Shown: positions 19,736 to 29,144, numbered from the stretch's first letter. The stretch is DNA of 64,000 nt from Paraburkholderia sp. DHOC27 (GCF_003429005.1 NZ_QVQV01000003.1:434723-498722), one strand, 5' to 3'. A program made the numbers and translations. Notes: a model not told the origin generated them from the letters alone.

Positions 19736-20626
19736 ATGATGCAACCCGCTTCAATCGACGACACCCTCGCCCAGCTCGCTGCTCAGGACTACTTTGCCAA
19801 TCGCGAGCTGGCGACCGCGCTGTTCCTTGCCTTGCGCATGGAACGGCCGCTGTTCGTCGAAGGCGAGCCGGGCGTGGGGAAAACCGAACTGGCGAAGGCG
19901 GCCGCGGGATTGCTCGGCACCTCGCTGTTACGCCTGCAATGCTACGAAGGTCTCGACACTGCGAGCGCGCTCTACGAATGGGACTACCCGCGCCAGATCA
20001 TGGCGCTGCGGCTCGCCGAAGCAGCCGGCGAACGGCCCGCCAACGACACGCTGTATCGCAGCGAATTCCTGCTCAAGCGTCCGCTCCTGCAAGCGCTCAT
20101 GCCCGACGAACAACATCCGGGCGCGCGCCGTGTGCTGTTGATCGACGAGATCGACCGCGCCGACGAGCCCTTCGAAGCGTTCCTGCTCGAACTGCTGTCC
20201 GACTTCCAGGTGTCGATTCCCGAATACGGCACGGTACGCGCCGAACAGCCGCCGCTTGTCGTGATGACGTCCAATCGCACGCGCGAAGTGCACGATGCGC
20301 TCAAGCGCCGATGCCTCTACCAATGGATCGGCTATCCCGAGCGCGAGCGGGAACTGGCCATCGTCGCAGCGCGCGCACCGCAAACCAGCGCGGCGCTACA
20401 GCGGCGCGCGGTAGATTTCGTGCATCAGCTCCGCAGCATGGACCTGTTCAAGGCGCCGGGCATCGCCGAGACGATCGACTGGTGCCGCGCGCTCGCCGCT
20501 CTCAGTGTCACCGAACTCGATCCGCAATCGGTGCGTGACACACTCGGCGTGTTGCTCAAGTATCAGGACGATCTTGCGCGCATCGACGCCGCGCAGATTG
20601 CCCAGTGTCTGGCAGTGCCGGAGTGA
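19736..20626 (+). CDS. coxD: MoxR-type AAA+ ATPase (CoxD type, cofactor maturation)
   Basis: 296 residues. Walker A GEPGVGKT at 43-50, Walker B VLLIDEIDRADE, and the MoxR sensor region VVMTSNRTREVHDALKRRC. In CO dehydrogenase operons CoxD is a chaperone that helps assemble the metal site of the large subunit together with the VWA protein CoxE. ATG at 19736 (MMQPAS) has CAGGA just upstream. The 97-bp gap after coxM is the largest in the operon. Its stop overlaps the next start as ATGA. Confidence 0.9.
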   Translation: MMQPASIDDTLAQLAAQDYFANRELATALFLALRMERPLFVEGEPGVGKTELAKAAAGLLGTSLLRLQCYEGLDTASALYEWDYPRQIMALRLAEAAGERPANDTLYRSEFLLKRPLLQALMPDEQHPGARRVLLIDEIDRADEPFEAFLLELLSDFQVSIPEYGTVRAEQPPLVVMTSNRTREVHDALKRRCLYQWIGYPERERELAIVAARAPQTSAALQRRAVDFVHQLRSMDLFKAPGIAETIDWCRALAALSVTELDPQSVRDTLGVLLKYQDDLARIDAAQIAQCLAVPE

Positions 20627-21909
20627 TGATGACGAGCACAATGCAAAGCGCGCCCGCGGGCCACGCGCTGCCATCCACGCTGGCGTACAACGTCGTGCAT
20701 TTCGTGCGCGTCTTGCGCGGCGCGGGCTTGCCGATGTCGCCTGCGCAAGCCGTGGACGCGATCACCGCCTTGCAGTGGATCGACCTCGGGCGCCGCGACG
20801 ACGTGCGCTCGGCGCTTGCCGCGTTGCTGGTCTCCGCGCCCGACGAACGCGAAATCTTCAACGCCGCCTTCAACCTGTTCTGGCGCGACCCCGACTGGGA
20901 AGGCAAGCTACGCGCGCTGTTGTTGCCCAAAGCGCGCAATGGCCTGCCGCCGCCCAAACGCAACAACCGGCTTGCCGATGCGCTTGCTGCCCGCTCGCTG
21001 CGTCCCGATGCGCACACCACCCGCGACGACGAGCCGCGCGAGTTGCATGCCCATGTCACCTTCAGCGCGGAAGAGCGTCTGCGTCATCGCGACTTCGACA
21101 CGCTCACCGCAGACGAATGGCGTACCCTGCGCCACGTGATCCGCGGTCATCGTCTGCCGCTCGCCACGGAACCCACGCGCCGTCTCAAGGCGGCCTCACG
21201 TGGGACCCACGCCGATCTGCGCGCCAGCGCCCGCCACGCCGTCCGCTCGGGCGGCGACTGGACGCGCTGGAAGTACCGCGCCGTGACCGAACGCAAGCCA
21301 CCGCTCGTTCTGCTGCTGGACATTTCCGGCTCGATGAGCGCGTATTCGCGCGCTGTGCTCTACTTCTGCCATGCGCTGCTGCAATCGCGCGAGCGTCTGC
21401 AGGTGTTCCTGTTCGGCACACGCCTCACCAATGCGACCCGCGCCCTGCGCGAGCGCGACCCGGATGTGGCGATTGCCGCGCTCGCCGATCAGGTGGTGGA
21501 CTGGTCAGGCGGCACGCGCATTGGCGCGACTCTGGCCGAATTCAACCGCCGCTGGGCGCGCAGGGTGCTGGGCGGCCGCGCAACCGTGCTGCTCGTGACG
21601 GACGGCCTCGACCACGAGGCAATTCCGCTGCTCGGCACGGAAATGACGCGGCTGCGCCGTTTCGCGCATCGCATCATCTGGCTCAACCCGCTGCTGCGCT
21701 ACAGCGAGTTCTCGCCCAGGGCGCGCGGGGTGCAGGCGATCCTGCCCCATGTGGACGCGCACCGTCCGGTACATAATCTCGACAGCCTGGCGGCATTCGG
21801 CCGCGATCTCGCGCAGTTGACCCGGGCGCCACGCGTTGGCGAAACCACTCGCCGCGCTGAGATCGCCGGAGCAGCCACGATAGCAAGAGGAGCAACGCAA
21901 TGGAATTGA
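20626..21909 (+). CDS. coxE: VWA-domain protein (CoxE type)
   Basis: 427 residues if translation begins at the ATG overlapping the coxD stop (20626); a second ATG follows at 20629. The C-terminal half is a von Willebrand A domain with an intact MIDAS motif DISGSMS starting at Asp232, plus GGTRIG and VTDGLDH. The N-terminal half is an Arg/Leu-rich helical region common in CoxE. MoxR-VWA pairs act together, here presumably on maturation of the Mo hydroxylase. It overlaps coxG by 10 bp. Confidence 0.9.
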   Translation: MMTSTMQSAPAGHALPSTLAYNVVHFVRVLRGAGLPMSPAQAVDAITALQWIDLGRRDDVRSALAALLVSAPDEREIFNAAFNLFWRDPDWEGKLRALLLPKARNGLPPPKRNNRLADALAARSLRPDAHTTRDDEPRELHAHVTFSAEERLRHRDFDTLTADEWRTLRHVIRGHRLPLATEPTRRLKAASRGTHADLRASARHAVRSGGDWTRWKYRAVTERKPPLVLLLDISGSMSAYSRAVLYFCHALLQSRERLQVFLFGTRLTNATRALRERDPDVAIAALADQVVDWSGGTRIGATLAEFNRRWARRVLGGRATVLLVTDGLDHEAIPLLGTEMTRLRRFAHRIIWLNPLLRYSEFSPRARGVQAILPHVDAHRPVHNLDSLAAFGRDLAQLTRAPRVGETTRRAEIAGAATIARGATQWN

Positions 21910-22505
21910 CCGAAAGTTATACGCTGCCCGTTTCGCAGCAACGCGCGTGGGAAGCGTTGAACGACACGGCGGTTTTGCGCGCGTCGATTCCCGGTTGCGA
22001 GAGTATCGAAGCGGACGGCGAGAACGCCTTTGCGCTGTCGATGAGTGCGTCGGTCGGGCCCGTCAAGGCGCGCTTCAAGGGGCGTATGGTGCTGACCAAC
22101 GTCAATGCGCCGCACAGCTATACCATCGTGTTCGAAGGCCAGGGCGGCGTGGCAGGCTTCGGCAAGGGCGAGACGCAGGTGACGCTCGAACCGGAAGGCG
22201 ACGACGCCACCCGGCTCACTTACACAGCGAGCGCGCAGGTTGGCGGCAAACTCGCGCAGATCGGCTCGCGGCTCGTCGACGGCGCGGCGCGCAAAATCGC
22301 CAGCGAATTTTTTAAACGCTTCACCGCGCAAGTCACCGGTGAAGATGCCATTACCAGCGAGACCGGCTCCGACACGTCTGCGGAAACGGCCTCGTCAGGC
22401 GCAGCGGATTCCGAATCCAGCAGCGCCCAGACCGATCAAACTGCTGACCCGGCAGATCAAGGAAAGAGGAAGAAATCATGGACAGCGTGGATCTCGAAGT
22501 CCTGA
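21900..22505 (+). CDS. coxG: SRPBCC-family protein (CoxG type)
   Basis: 201 residues. The first 150 match the CO dehydrogenase subunit G family: MELTESYTLPVSQQRAWEAL, IPGCESIE, KARFKGRM and GGKLAQIGSRLVDGAARKIA. The tail is acidic and Ser/Thr/Ala-rich (about 40 residues) before a final basic stretch. CoxG has been linked to anchoring CO dehydrogenase to the membrane and to quinone interaction. RBS GAGGAG lies in the end of coxE; the 3' end overlaps the XdhC-family gene by 28 bp. Confidence 0.9.
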   Translation: MELTESYTLPVSQQRAWEALNDTAVLRASIPGCESIEADGENAFALSMSASVGPVKARFKGRMVLTNVNAPHSYTIVFEGQGGVAGFGKGETQVTLEPEGDDATRLTYTASAQVGGKLAQIGSRLVDGAARKIASEFFKRFTAQVTGEDAITSETGSDTSAETASSGAADSESSSAQTDQTADPADQGKRKKSWTAWISKS

Positions 22506-23515
22506 AGTCCAGCGCGCGCTGGCTCGAACAGGGACATCGCGCGCTACTGGTAACGGTGGTCAAGACGTGGGGCTCGTCGCCGCGTCCGGAAGGCGCCATG
22601 CTCGCCGTGCGCGACGATGGCCTCGTGGTGGGGTCGGTGTCCGGCGGCTGCATTGAAGACGATCTGATCGAACGGGTCCGGCAGCGCGGCATCGAGCAAA
22701 CCGTGCCCGAAGCGGTGAAGTACGGCATCACGGCGGAAGAGGCACACCGCTTTGGCCTGCCTTGCGGCGGCACGATTCAGTTGGTACTCGAACCGTTGAG
22801 TCTGGAGAGCGGCGTTGCCACGTTATGCGCTGCCGTGGAGGACGGACATCTGATCGCGCGGCGCGTCGATATGGCGTCCGGCGCCGTGCAGCTCGTGCCC
22901 GCTGAAGCAACCGACGGCGTCGACTTCGACGGCCAACGCCTGTTGACCATCCACGGTCCGCGCTATCGCATGCTGGTGATCGGCGCAGGGCAGCTGTCGC
23001 GCTATCTCTGCAATATCGCGGTGGGCCTCGATTATCAGGTCACCGTCTGCGATCCGCGTGAGGAATACACCGACGAATGGGACGTGCCCGGCACGAAGAT
23101 CGTGCGCACCATGCCCGACGATACGGTGCTCGAGATGAAACTCGACGAACGCTGCGCCGTGATCGCGCTGACGCACGATCCGAAGCTCGACGACCTCGCA
23201 CTGATGGAGGCGCTCAAGACGCCGGCGTTCTATGTCGGCGCGCTTGGTTCGCGCCGTAATAACGCGGCGCGGCGCGAGCGTCTGAAGGAGTTCGATCTGA
23301 ACGATACCGAACTGGCGCGTCTGCATGGGCCAGTGGGTATTTACATTGGTAGCAGAACGCCACCGGAGATTGCCGTGTCCATTCTTGCCGAAGTCACCGC
23401 GGCAAAGAACGGCGTCTCGCTGCCCACGCTGCTGCAAGTGGAAGGCGCGAAAGCCGCGCGCGAGATCGCCGCGAGCAGCGGCGCGGCTTGCAGCGTCGAG
23501 TCGCTGAGCCGTTAA
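22478..23515 (+). CDS. XdhC/CoxF-family Mo-cofactor maturation protein
   Basis: 345 residues. The N-terminal XdhC/CoxI domain has TWGSSPRPEGAMLAV, GSVSGGCIEDDLIE and LPCGGTIQL. A Rossmann-like C-terminal domain has VIGAGQLSRYL and VCDPREEY, and the typical YVGALGSRRNN and GPVGIYIGSRTPPEIAVSILAE. XdhC proteins bind molybdenum cofactor, promote its sulfuration and insert it into the large subunit. It closes the operon. AGAGG precedes the ATG inside coxG. Confidence 0.92.
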   Translation: MDSVDLEVLKSSARWLEQGHRALLVTVVKTWGSSPRPEGAMLAVRDDGLVVGSVSGGCIEDDLIERVRQRGIEQTVPEAVKYGITAEEAHRFGLPCGGTIQLVLEPLSLESGVATLCAAVEDGHLIARRVDMASGAVQLVPAEATDGVDFDGQRLLTIHGPRYRMLVIGAGQLSRYLCNIAVGLDYQVTVCDPREEYTDEWDVPGTKIVRTMPDDTVLEMKLDERCAVIALTHDPKLDDLALMEALKTPAFYVGALGSRRNNAARRERLKEFDLNDTELARLHGPVGIYIGSRTPPEIAVSILAEVTAAKNGVSLPTLLQVEGAKAAREIAASSGAACSVESLSR

Positions 23516-23804
23516 ATTTTCGCGTCGCAGGCTAGTCTATAGCGAACTCAAAGTTGGCCAACTGGCTGACTGTCTGACGCTTCCGCAAATCCGTAGCATG
23601 TCCTCAGATACGACGCATTGATAGGCGGGCCGCGTGCCCGCGCGTCATGCGGCCGTAGCGTCGCGCTCAGGCATTCCATGACGTTCGCACGGACTGACCG
23701 TATGCGCGGATCGTACGCGCCGATCACACGCGGAGCGTATTCCTTTGACGGAATATTCCTTTGAGGATATGTTTATTCGTGGCTTGAATTCGAGGTGGCG
23801 AACG
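23516..23804 (+). promoter_or_regulatory. Upstream region of the XRE regulator with an 11-bp tandem repeat
   Basis: 289 bp without a supported gene; in particular no toxin-like frame is present. TATTCCTTTGA occurs at 23738-23748 and again at 23754-23764 (16-bp period), 40-66 bp before the regulator ATG. The first copy also forms ATTCC/GGAAT with the intervening bases. This is the arrangement expected of an autoregulatory operator. GAGGTGG at 23791-23797 is the RBS. Confidence 0.5.
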
Positions 23805-24155
23805 ATGACCAACAAGTTCTCGGAATTGCGGGCAAAGATGCCGCCTGAAGCGCGGGCCCGTTCGGAACGGCAAGCAAACGAGATACTCGCCGAGATGGCA
23901 CTCGCCGAAATGCGTCGCGCGCGCGGTCTTTCACAGGAAGAACTCGCCAGTCTGCTAAACGTGAAGCAGCCGAGCATCGCCAAGCTCGAACAACGAACGG
24001 ACATGTACATTTCCACGTTGCGCGATCACATCCACGCATTGGGTGGCGAACTGGTGATGTTCGCCCGCTTCCCGGAAGGCGATGTAAAGATCAGTCCATT
24101 GGGAGAGGCGTCTGCCAATGCGAGCGTCGGCACGGGCACGAAAGGCTCCGCCTGA
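23805..24155 (+). CDS. XRE-family helix-turn-helix protein (HigA-like antitoxin family)
   Basis: 116 residues from the ATG at 23805; a TTG-initiated extension to 23745 is less likely because it would translate the repeat region. The HTH is RGLSQEELASLLNVKQPSIAKLE, followed by DMYISTLRDHIHALGGEL, the pattern of XRE proteins usually encoded after a RelE/ParE-like toxin. No toxin gene lies on either side, so it is either a solitary regulator or a TA remnant. The low-complexity Ala/Gly/Thr tail after residue 95 is probably disordered. Confidence 0.8.
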   Translation: MTNKFSELRAKMPPEARARSERQANEILAEMALAEMRRARGLSQEELASLLNVKQPSIAKLEQRTDMYISTLRDHIHALGGELVMFARFPEGDVKISPLGEASANASVGTGTKGSA

Positions 24156-24218
24156 CGGAAGCGTCCTGAAAGAGAGCCTCTGCGTCACCCCATAATCGTT
24201 CGCATACCTGAACCTGCC

Positions 24219-26183
24219 ATGCGCCTCGCCCGCCTCGTGTGTATCGCCCTTGCCGGCTGGCTCACCAGTGCGTGTGCCACGAGCACCAGTGTGTCGAGCG
24301 CGCCAACCGACCCTTACACGAACGAAGGCGAAACGCAGACCTTCACGGTCAACGAGGACGGCTCGTTCGCCAAGCTCGACAGCGTGACGTTGCGCGTGAA
24401 CAGCGAGGCAGGCGTAGCACGCGCGGCGCAGCAGTATGTCTGGTTCAATCGAAACATGGCGGACGTGCAGATCATCGAGGCGTACACGACCGGCGCCGAT
24501 GGCGCGCGGCACGACGTGCAGCCCGAGCAGATTCGCGACGTGCAGGAAGCGCGCTCGTTCGATGCGCCGACCTTCCAGGACATTCAGGAAAAGGTCATCG
24601 TGTTTCCGGCGGTCGAACCCGGTGCGCGCGTGCATCTCACGTATCGCAAGACACAGAAAGTGCCTATCGTAGCGGGTCAATTCAGCGATTTCACACCGCC
24701 CGATCTCGCTCCCACACATAACTTCCGTCTGATCTACGATCTGCCCGCCGACAAGCCGCTGTATGCCGATGCGCGTGGCTTCACGGCGAGCCCGCCCGTC
24801 ACGCACGATGGCCGCACCATTTACGAATTCCGCTACGACCGCGCGCATTTCGGCCGGCTCGAACGTGGGTCGGTGGCTTATGTGTCGTATGGCGACCGGC
24901 TCATGGTGTCCACTTTCGCGGACTATGCCGCGTTTGCCGCGACCTATCGCGCGTCGGCCGTGGACCCAAGCGCGCACAATGCCGCGCTCGTGCAGTTTGC
25001 ACGCTCGCTCACCGCACATGACACGTCGCCGCGCGCAAAGGCCAAGACGCTCTACGACTGGGTGCGGCGCAACGTGCGATACGTCGCCATCAATGTAGGG
25101 CGAGCCGCCGTGGAACCACATCACGCCAGCGCGATTCTCGCGGACCGCTACGGCGACTGCAAAGATCACGTCGCGTTGTACAGCGCGTTGCTCGACGCCG
25201 TGGGCATCCGCAACGAGCCAGCCTTGATCAGCAACGGCACGATCTACACGCTGCCGAGCGTGCCCGGCTATGGCGTGATCAATCACGTCATTACGTGGCT
25301 GCCTGATCTGCAGATGTATGCGGACTCGACGGCGTCGAACGTCGAATTCGGCTATTTGCCGCCATCCGACATGGACCGTCCGGTGGTCCTCGTCAACGAG
25401 GGCACGCTTGCGCAAACACCCGCCACTGCGCCAATGGCGCACCGCACGGACCTGTCCATCACGGTCGCGCCGGATGGTTCAGCGAGCTTCGTCTATCAGC
25501 TCGAAGCTTCCGGCTGGTCGGCCGAGCAGGGTCGTGCGATGTTGCGCATGCAGACGCCGGCGCAACGTGAGGAGTCCATCCAGGCGGAATTGCGCAGCGC
25601 GAACCTGAACGGCACGGCCACGCTGTCGACCAGCGACCTGAGCGCAACGGACGGACCCTTGACTGTCACGATGACAGGCACGCTGGAAAGTCTCGTCGTA
25701 CCGGGCGGTGCTGCCTCCATTCCGGCGCTGACGAGTCTCGCCGGAGGCTTCAGCGCCGATGCGCGCTATTGGCTCGGCGAACGGCGACGCACACAGCCGT
25801 TCATTTGCCATAACCTCGAATTGCACGAGCGCGCGCGCATTGCGCTGCCCGCCAATTTCCACGTGCTGGAGATGCCCGAGGCACTGCAGACGCAGGACCG
25901 TTATATCGACTTCAGTTCACGCTACGCATTCGATCCGCAGAGCAACGTGGTCACGATGACGCGCGACGGCAGCACGCATTTCGCCAGCGACGTCTGCATG
26001 CCCGACGATTTCGCCAGCGTGCGCCCGGTTATCGAAGCCATAGGACGCGACGTGCGCGCCGAGGTGATCGTGAAGTCGACGCTCGTCGAGACCTCGCACG
26101 TTGCGTCGTTCGAATCCGGCTCGCCGAATGCGCCGGGTTCGTCGGGTTCGCCGTCTTTACCGGCCACGCCGTTTGGACCCTAA
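24219..26183 (+). CDS. DUF3857/transglutaminase-like lipoprotein
   Basis: 654 residues. A lipobox (WLTSAC, Cys near residue 19) follows a short signal peptide, so a lipid-anchored envelope protein is expected. An N-terminal DUF3857 beta domain is followed by a transglutaminase-like core with the papain-type triad: Cys314 in DRYGDCKDH, His356 in VINHVITW and Asp369 in YADSTA. All three residues are intact, so enzymatic activity (amide hydrolysis or cross-linking) is possible. The C-terminal part is beta-rich. It converges on the srkA gene with only 4 bp between stops. Confidence 0.85.
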   Translation: MRLARLVCIALAGWLTSACATSTSVSSAPTDPYTNEGETQTFTVNEDGSFAKLDSVTLRVNSEAGVARAAQQYVWFNRNMADVQIIEAYTTGADGARHDVQPEQIRDVQEARSFDAPTFQDIQEKVIVFPAVEPGARVHLTYRKTQKVPIVAGQFSDFTPPDLAPTHNFRLIYDLPADKPLYADARGFTASPPVTHDGRTIYEFRYDRAHFGRLERGSVAYVSYGDRLMVSTFADYAAFAATYRASAVDPSAHNAALVQFARSLTAHDTSPRAKAKTLYDWVRRNVRYVAINVGRAAVEPHHASAILADRYGDCKDHVALYSALLDAVGIRNEPALISNGTIYTLPSVPGYGVINHVITWLPDLQMYADSTASNVEFGYLPPSDMDRPVVLVNEGTLAQTPATAPMAHRTDLSITVAPDGSASFVYQLEASGWSAEQGRAMLRMQTPAQREESIQAELRSANLNGTATLSTSDLSATDGPLTVTMTGTLESLVVPGGAASIPALTSLAGGFSADARYWLGERRRTQPFICHNLELHERARIALPANFHVLEMPEALQTQDRYIDFSSRYAFDPQSNVVTMTRDGSTHFASDVCMPDDFASVRPVIEAIGRDVRAEVIVKSTLVETSHVASFESGSPNAPGSSGSPSLPATPFGP

Positions 26184-26187
26184 CGCG

Positions 26188-27216
26188 CTATACCGGCCAG
26201 AGCGGTCCTTCCTGCATCGCGCCGAGCTGCTCGCGCATCTCCAGGATGCGGTCCTCCCAGTAACGCTGCGTGTTGAACCACGGAAACGCCGCTGGAAACG
26301 CGGGGTCGTCCCAGCGTCGCGCGAGCCACGCCTGGTAGTGGATCAGGCGCAGCGTGCGCAGCGCTTCGATCAGATATAACTCGCGCGGCTCGAACTCGCA
26401 GAAATCTTCGTAGCCAGCGAGCAGATCGGCCAGCGCGCGCGAGGCTTCGACACGCTCGCCCGGCAGCAACAGCCATAGGTCCTGCACGGCAGGTCCCATG
26501 CGGCTATCGTCGAAATCGACGAAATGTGGCCCAGCATCGGTCCACAAGACGTTGCTCGGATGGCAGTCGCCGTGCATGCGCAAGGCGCGAATTTCGCCGG
26601 CCCGCTCGAAGGCTTGCTGCACGCCTTCCAGCGCGAGGTTCACGACCGTTTCCCAGGCAGTGCGGACGTCGTCGGGCACGAAGCGCTGGTTGAGCAGGAA
26701 ATCGCGTGGCTCGTAGCCAAAGGTCTGAATATCCAGCGTGGGGCGCGCGATGTAATTCTGCGTTTGACCCACCGCGTGGATGCGGCCAATGAACCGCCCC
26801 AGCCATTCAAGCGTATCGCGCCGGTCCAGATCGGGCGCGCGGCCGCCGCGCCGCTCGAAGATCGAGAAGCGGAATCCGTCGAACGTATGCAATGTGTGGC
26901 CTTCGAAGGCACGTGCGGGCACGGCCGGAATCTCGCGCGCGGCAAGTTCGGCAACGAACGCGTGCTCTTCGAGGATGGCTTCGTCGGTCCAGCGTTCGGG
27001 CCGATAGAACTTGGCGACCACGGGCGGTCCGTCCTCGACACCAATCTGGTAGACGCGGTTTTCGTAGCTGTTGAGGGGCAGCATGCGCCCATCGGTGCGC
27101 ACGCCGACCGTGCTCATTACGCTGTCGATAGCGTCGAGCACGCATTCCGGCGTCAGCCGGGCGAAAGGCACGGCACTGGAAGCGCCGTCCTGCGAATTGT
27201 GAGTTTCGTCGTTCAT
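26188..27216 (-). CDS. srkA: Stress response serine/threonine kinase SrkA (YihE)
   Basis: 342 residues, matching YihE/SrkA length. Choline-kinase-like fold with NSYENRVYQIG (glycine-rich substitute), VAKFYRP (ATP-binding Lys), catalytic loop HGDCHPSN at 215-222 and metal-binding DFDD near 234. In E. coli SrkA protects cells from stress-induced death and is encoded with dsbA; here the neighbours differ. The ATG at 27216 opens a polar 15-residue leader. Confidence 0.92.
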   Translation of the reverse strand: MNDETHNSQDGASSAVPFARLTPECVLDAIDSVMSTVGVRTDGRMLPLNSYENRVYQIGVEDGPPVVAKFYRPERWTDEAILEEHAFVAELAAREIPAVPARAFEGHTLHTFDGFRFSIFERRGGRAPDLDRRDTLEWLGRFIGRIHAVGQTQNYIARPTLDIQTFGYEPRDFLLNQRFVPDDVRTAWETVVNLALEGVQQAFERAGEIRALRMHGDCHPSNVLWTDAGPHFVDFDDSRMGPAVQDLWLLLPGERVEASRALADLLAGYEDFCEFEPRELYLIEALRTLRLIHYQAWLARRWDDPAFPAAFPWFNTQRYWEDRILEMREQLGAMQEGPLWPV

Positions 27217-27284
27217 GCCCGCATTGTGCGCCGCGCCGTCCGCAAAGACGAGCGCCGCGGCACCGCCGCGGGCATCAAGCGCGT

Positions 27285-27497
27285 TCAGTGCATCTGCGCG
27301 CTGGACGGACGCACGAGTTCGCCCGTATCTATCAGGTCTTCGAGGAAAAAGGGTTCAGTGTTGAGTTGCAGCGAAGTGCCGGGTTCCCCGGCGTACCACG
27401 CCACCATCGCCATGTCGCCGAGAATACGCATGACTATCCCGCGCGCGCCTTGAGGCACGGCGATATGCACGGAGCGGACGATAGAACCGACTTGCAT
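27285..27497 (-). CDS. Small protein of unknown function
   Basis: 70 residues from the ATG at 27497 (MQVGSIVRSVHIAVPQGARG); a start at 27518 would add seven residues. It is a compact, probably SH3/KOW-like beta sheet judged by the VGSIVRS...GARGIVMRI pattern, with hydrophobic repeats MAMVAWY and SLQLN. I do not recognise a named family. It sits 68 bp upstream of srkA on the same strand. Composition and codon use look coding. Confidence 0.6.
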   Translation of the reverse strand: MQVGSIVRSVHIAVPQGARGIVMRILGDMAMVAWYAGEPGTSLQLNTEPFFLEDLIDTGELVRPSSAQMH

Positions 27498-27829
27498 GAT
27501 ATTTCCCCGTTCTCCCATTGCCGGCTATATGGAAATCGTGCCGGTCGATGTGATGATAAAAAGCGCCGCTACGCCGAAAACGTTGCAAACGCACCTGATT
27601 TTTTCCGCGTCGGGCGCGGTGGCGGTCGAGTCCGATGACCTCACTTTACCGCATGCCGATGAGCCATCATAAACCCTGCTGCGCCGCTATATCGAAATCT
27701 CGCACGTCTGAACCCAATCGACCACTCTAAACACGCGTATGACACTGGCCCCGCTTGCCGGGCTCGAAGGCGTGATCGGTGCAATCGCGGTATCGTTGAG
27801 GCCTTTGCCATTGCGCAGGAGAGTGTTTC
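27498..27829. other. Divergent 332-bp spacer
   Basis: Between the small minus-strand gene and the plus-strand exporter. Only isolated AT-rich patches (GATGATAAAAAGCG near 27551-27564) suggest promoter elements. No structured RNA or repeat was seen. AGGAGAG at 27817-27823 is the RBS for the GTG start of the exporter. Confidence 0.3.
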
Positions 27830-29110
27830 GTGACCGCATCGCCGGAACCCCACCGGACTGCTGCTTCAGCTGTTCCCCCGCCCCACGTTGCATCCCATGC
27901 TTCTCCCGCCGATGTGCCCTACCTCGAACGCGGCACGCACGCGTACTGGCGCGCGAGCGTCGCGCTGTTATTCGCAGGTTACGCGACCTTCTCACTGCTC
28001 TACTGTGTGCAACCCCTCCTGCCTGCGTTTTCCAGTGCGTTCGGGGTGAGTCCGGCGCAAAGCAGTCTGTCGCTCTCCGTGACGACGGCCGCGCTTGCGC
28101 TTGCTGTGTTCGTCGCCGGCTTCGTGTCCGAGGGCTGGAGCCGGCACCGTTTGATGACGCTGTCGTTGACGGTGTCAGCGCTGCTCACCCTGGGCGTGTC
28201 GGTCGCGCCGCAATGGCATCAGTTGCTGGTCTTGCGCACGCTCGAAGGACTCGCGCTGGGCGGCGTGCCGGCTGTCGCGATGGCCTATCTCGCGGAAGAA
28301 GTACATCCGGACGGGCTCGGCCTCGCAATGGGACTCTATGTGGGCGGCACCGCAATAGGCGGCATGGCAGGACGGGTCATCACCGGCGTGGTGGCTGACC
28401 TGTTTTCGTGGCGTGTGGCGATCGGCACGATCGGCGTGCTCGGCATTCTCGCGATGCTGGCGTTTCGCGCGCTGCTGCCGCCCTCACGCCACTTCGTGCC
28501 GCGTCGCGGACTCGGCTTCTCGCATCATCGTCTCGCGCTCGTCAAACAGTTCGCACGGCCGAGCCTGCCCGCGCTGTTCCTGATGGCGTTCGTACTGATG
28601 GGCAGCTTCGTCACGCTGTACAACTACATCGGTTACCGGCTGCTCGCGCCGCCGTTCCAGCTTAGCCAGACTGCCATAGGCGGCATCTTCGTCGTCTATC
28701 TGACCGGCGTGGTGGCGTCGCCGTGGTCGGGGCGCATGGCCGATACCTTCGGACGCGGCCGCGTGCTGACCGGCGCCATCGTCATCATGCTGGCCGGTCT
28801 GGCGCTGACGATGCTGCCGTCCATTCTCGGCATCGCGGCGGGGATCGCCTGCGTCACGTTTGGCTTTTTCGCCGGTCATGCGGTAGCGAGCGGCTGGGTG
28901 GGACGGCTCGCGAAAGAAGCCAAGGGACAGGCGGCCGCGCTGTATCTGCTGGCCTATTACCTTGGTTCGAGCATCGTCGGGTCGTATGGCGGACGTTTCT
29001 GGACGGCGCACGGCTGGAATGGCGTTGCCGGACTCGTAGCGGCGCTGCTGGCGCTTGGGGTGGTGACGTCGCTGTGGCTGCGCGGACGGGAGCGGCAAGG
29101 GGTGGCTTGA
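27830..29110 (+). CDS. MFS transporter (YnfM-like drug/metabolite exporter)
   Basis: 426 residues from a GTG codon at 27830, with AGGAGAG seven bases before it. Twelve hydrophobic segments with a polar N-terminal tail of about 40 residues. Motifs include YCVQPLLPAFS at the start of TM1, FVAGFVSEGWSRHRLM (MFS motif A region) and PAVAMAYLAEEVHPDGLGLAMGLY. These fit the DHA1/YnfM group. The substrate is unknown. A perfect 8-bp hairpin follows its stop. Confidence 0.88.
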   Translation: MTASPEPHRTAASAVPPPHVASHASPADVPYLERGTHAYWRASVALLFAGYATFSLLYCVQPLLPAFSSAFGVSPAQSSLSLSVTTAALALAVFVAGFVSEGWSRHRLMTLSLTVSALLTLGVSVAPQWHQLLVLRTLEGLALGGVPAVAMAYLAEEVHPDGLGLAMGLYVGGTAIGGMAGRVITGVVADLFSWRVAIGTIGVLGILAMLAFRALLPPSRHFVPRRGLGFSHHRLALVKQFARPSLPALFLMAFVLMGSFVTLYNYIGYRLLAPPFQLSQTAIGGIFVVYLTGVVASPWSGRMADTFGRGRVLTGAIVIMLAGLALTMLPSILGIAAGIACVTFGFFAGHAVASGWVGRLAKEAKGQAAALYLLAYYLGSSIVGSYGGRFWTAHGWNGVAGLVAALLALGVVTSLWLRGRERQGVA

Positions 29111-29120
29111 GCGGTTGCTG

Positions 29121-29144
29121 AGGCGGCTTTGGCGTGAGCCGCCT
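29121..29144 (+). terminator. Hairpin downstream of the MFS gene
   Basis: AGGCGGCT (29121-29128) pairs perfectly with AGCCGCCT (29137-29144) over an 8-nt loop, 10 bp after the stop. There is no T-run, so it may be a weak or Rho-assisted terminator or an mRNA-stabilising hairpin. The remaining 240 bp to 29387 hold no other clear element. Confidence 0.4.
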
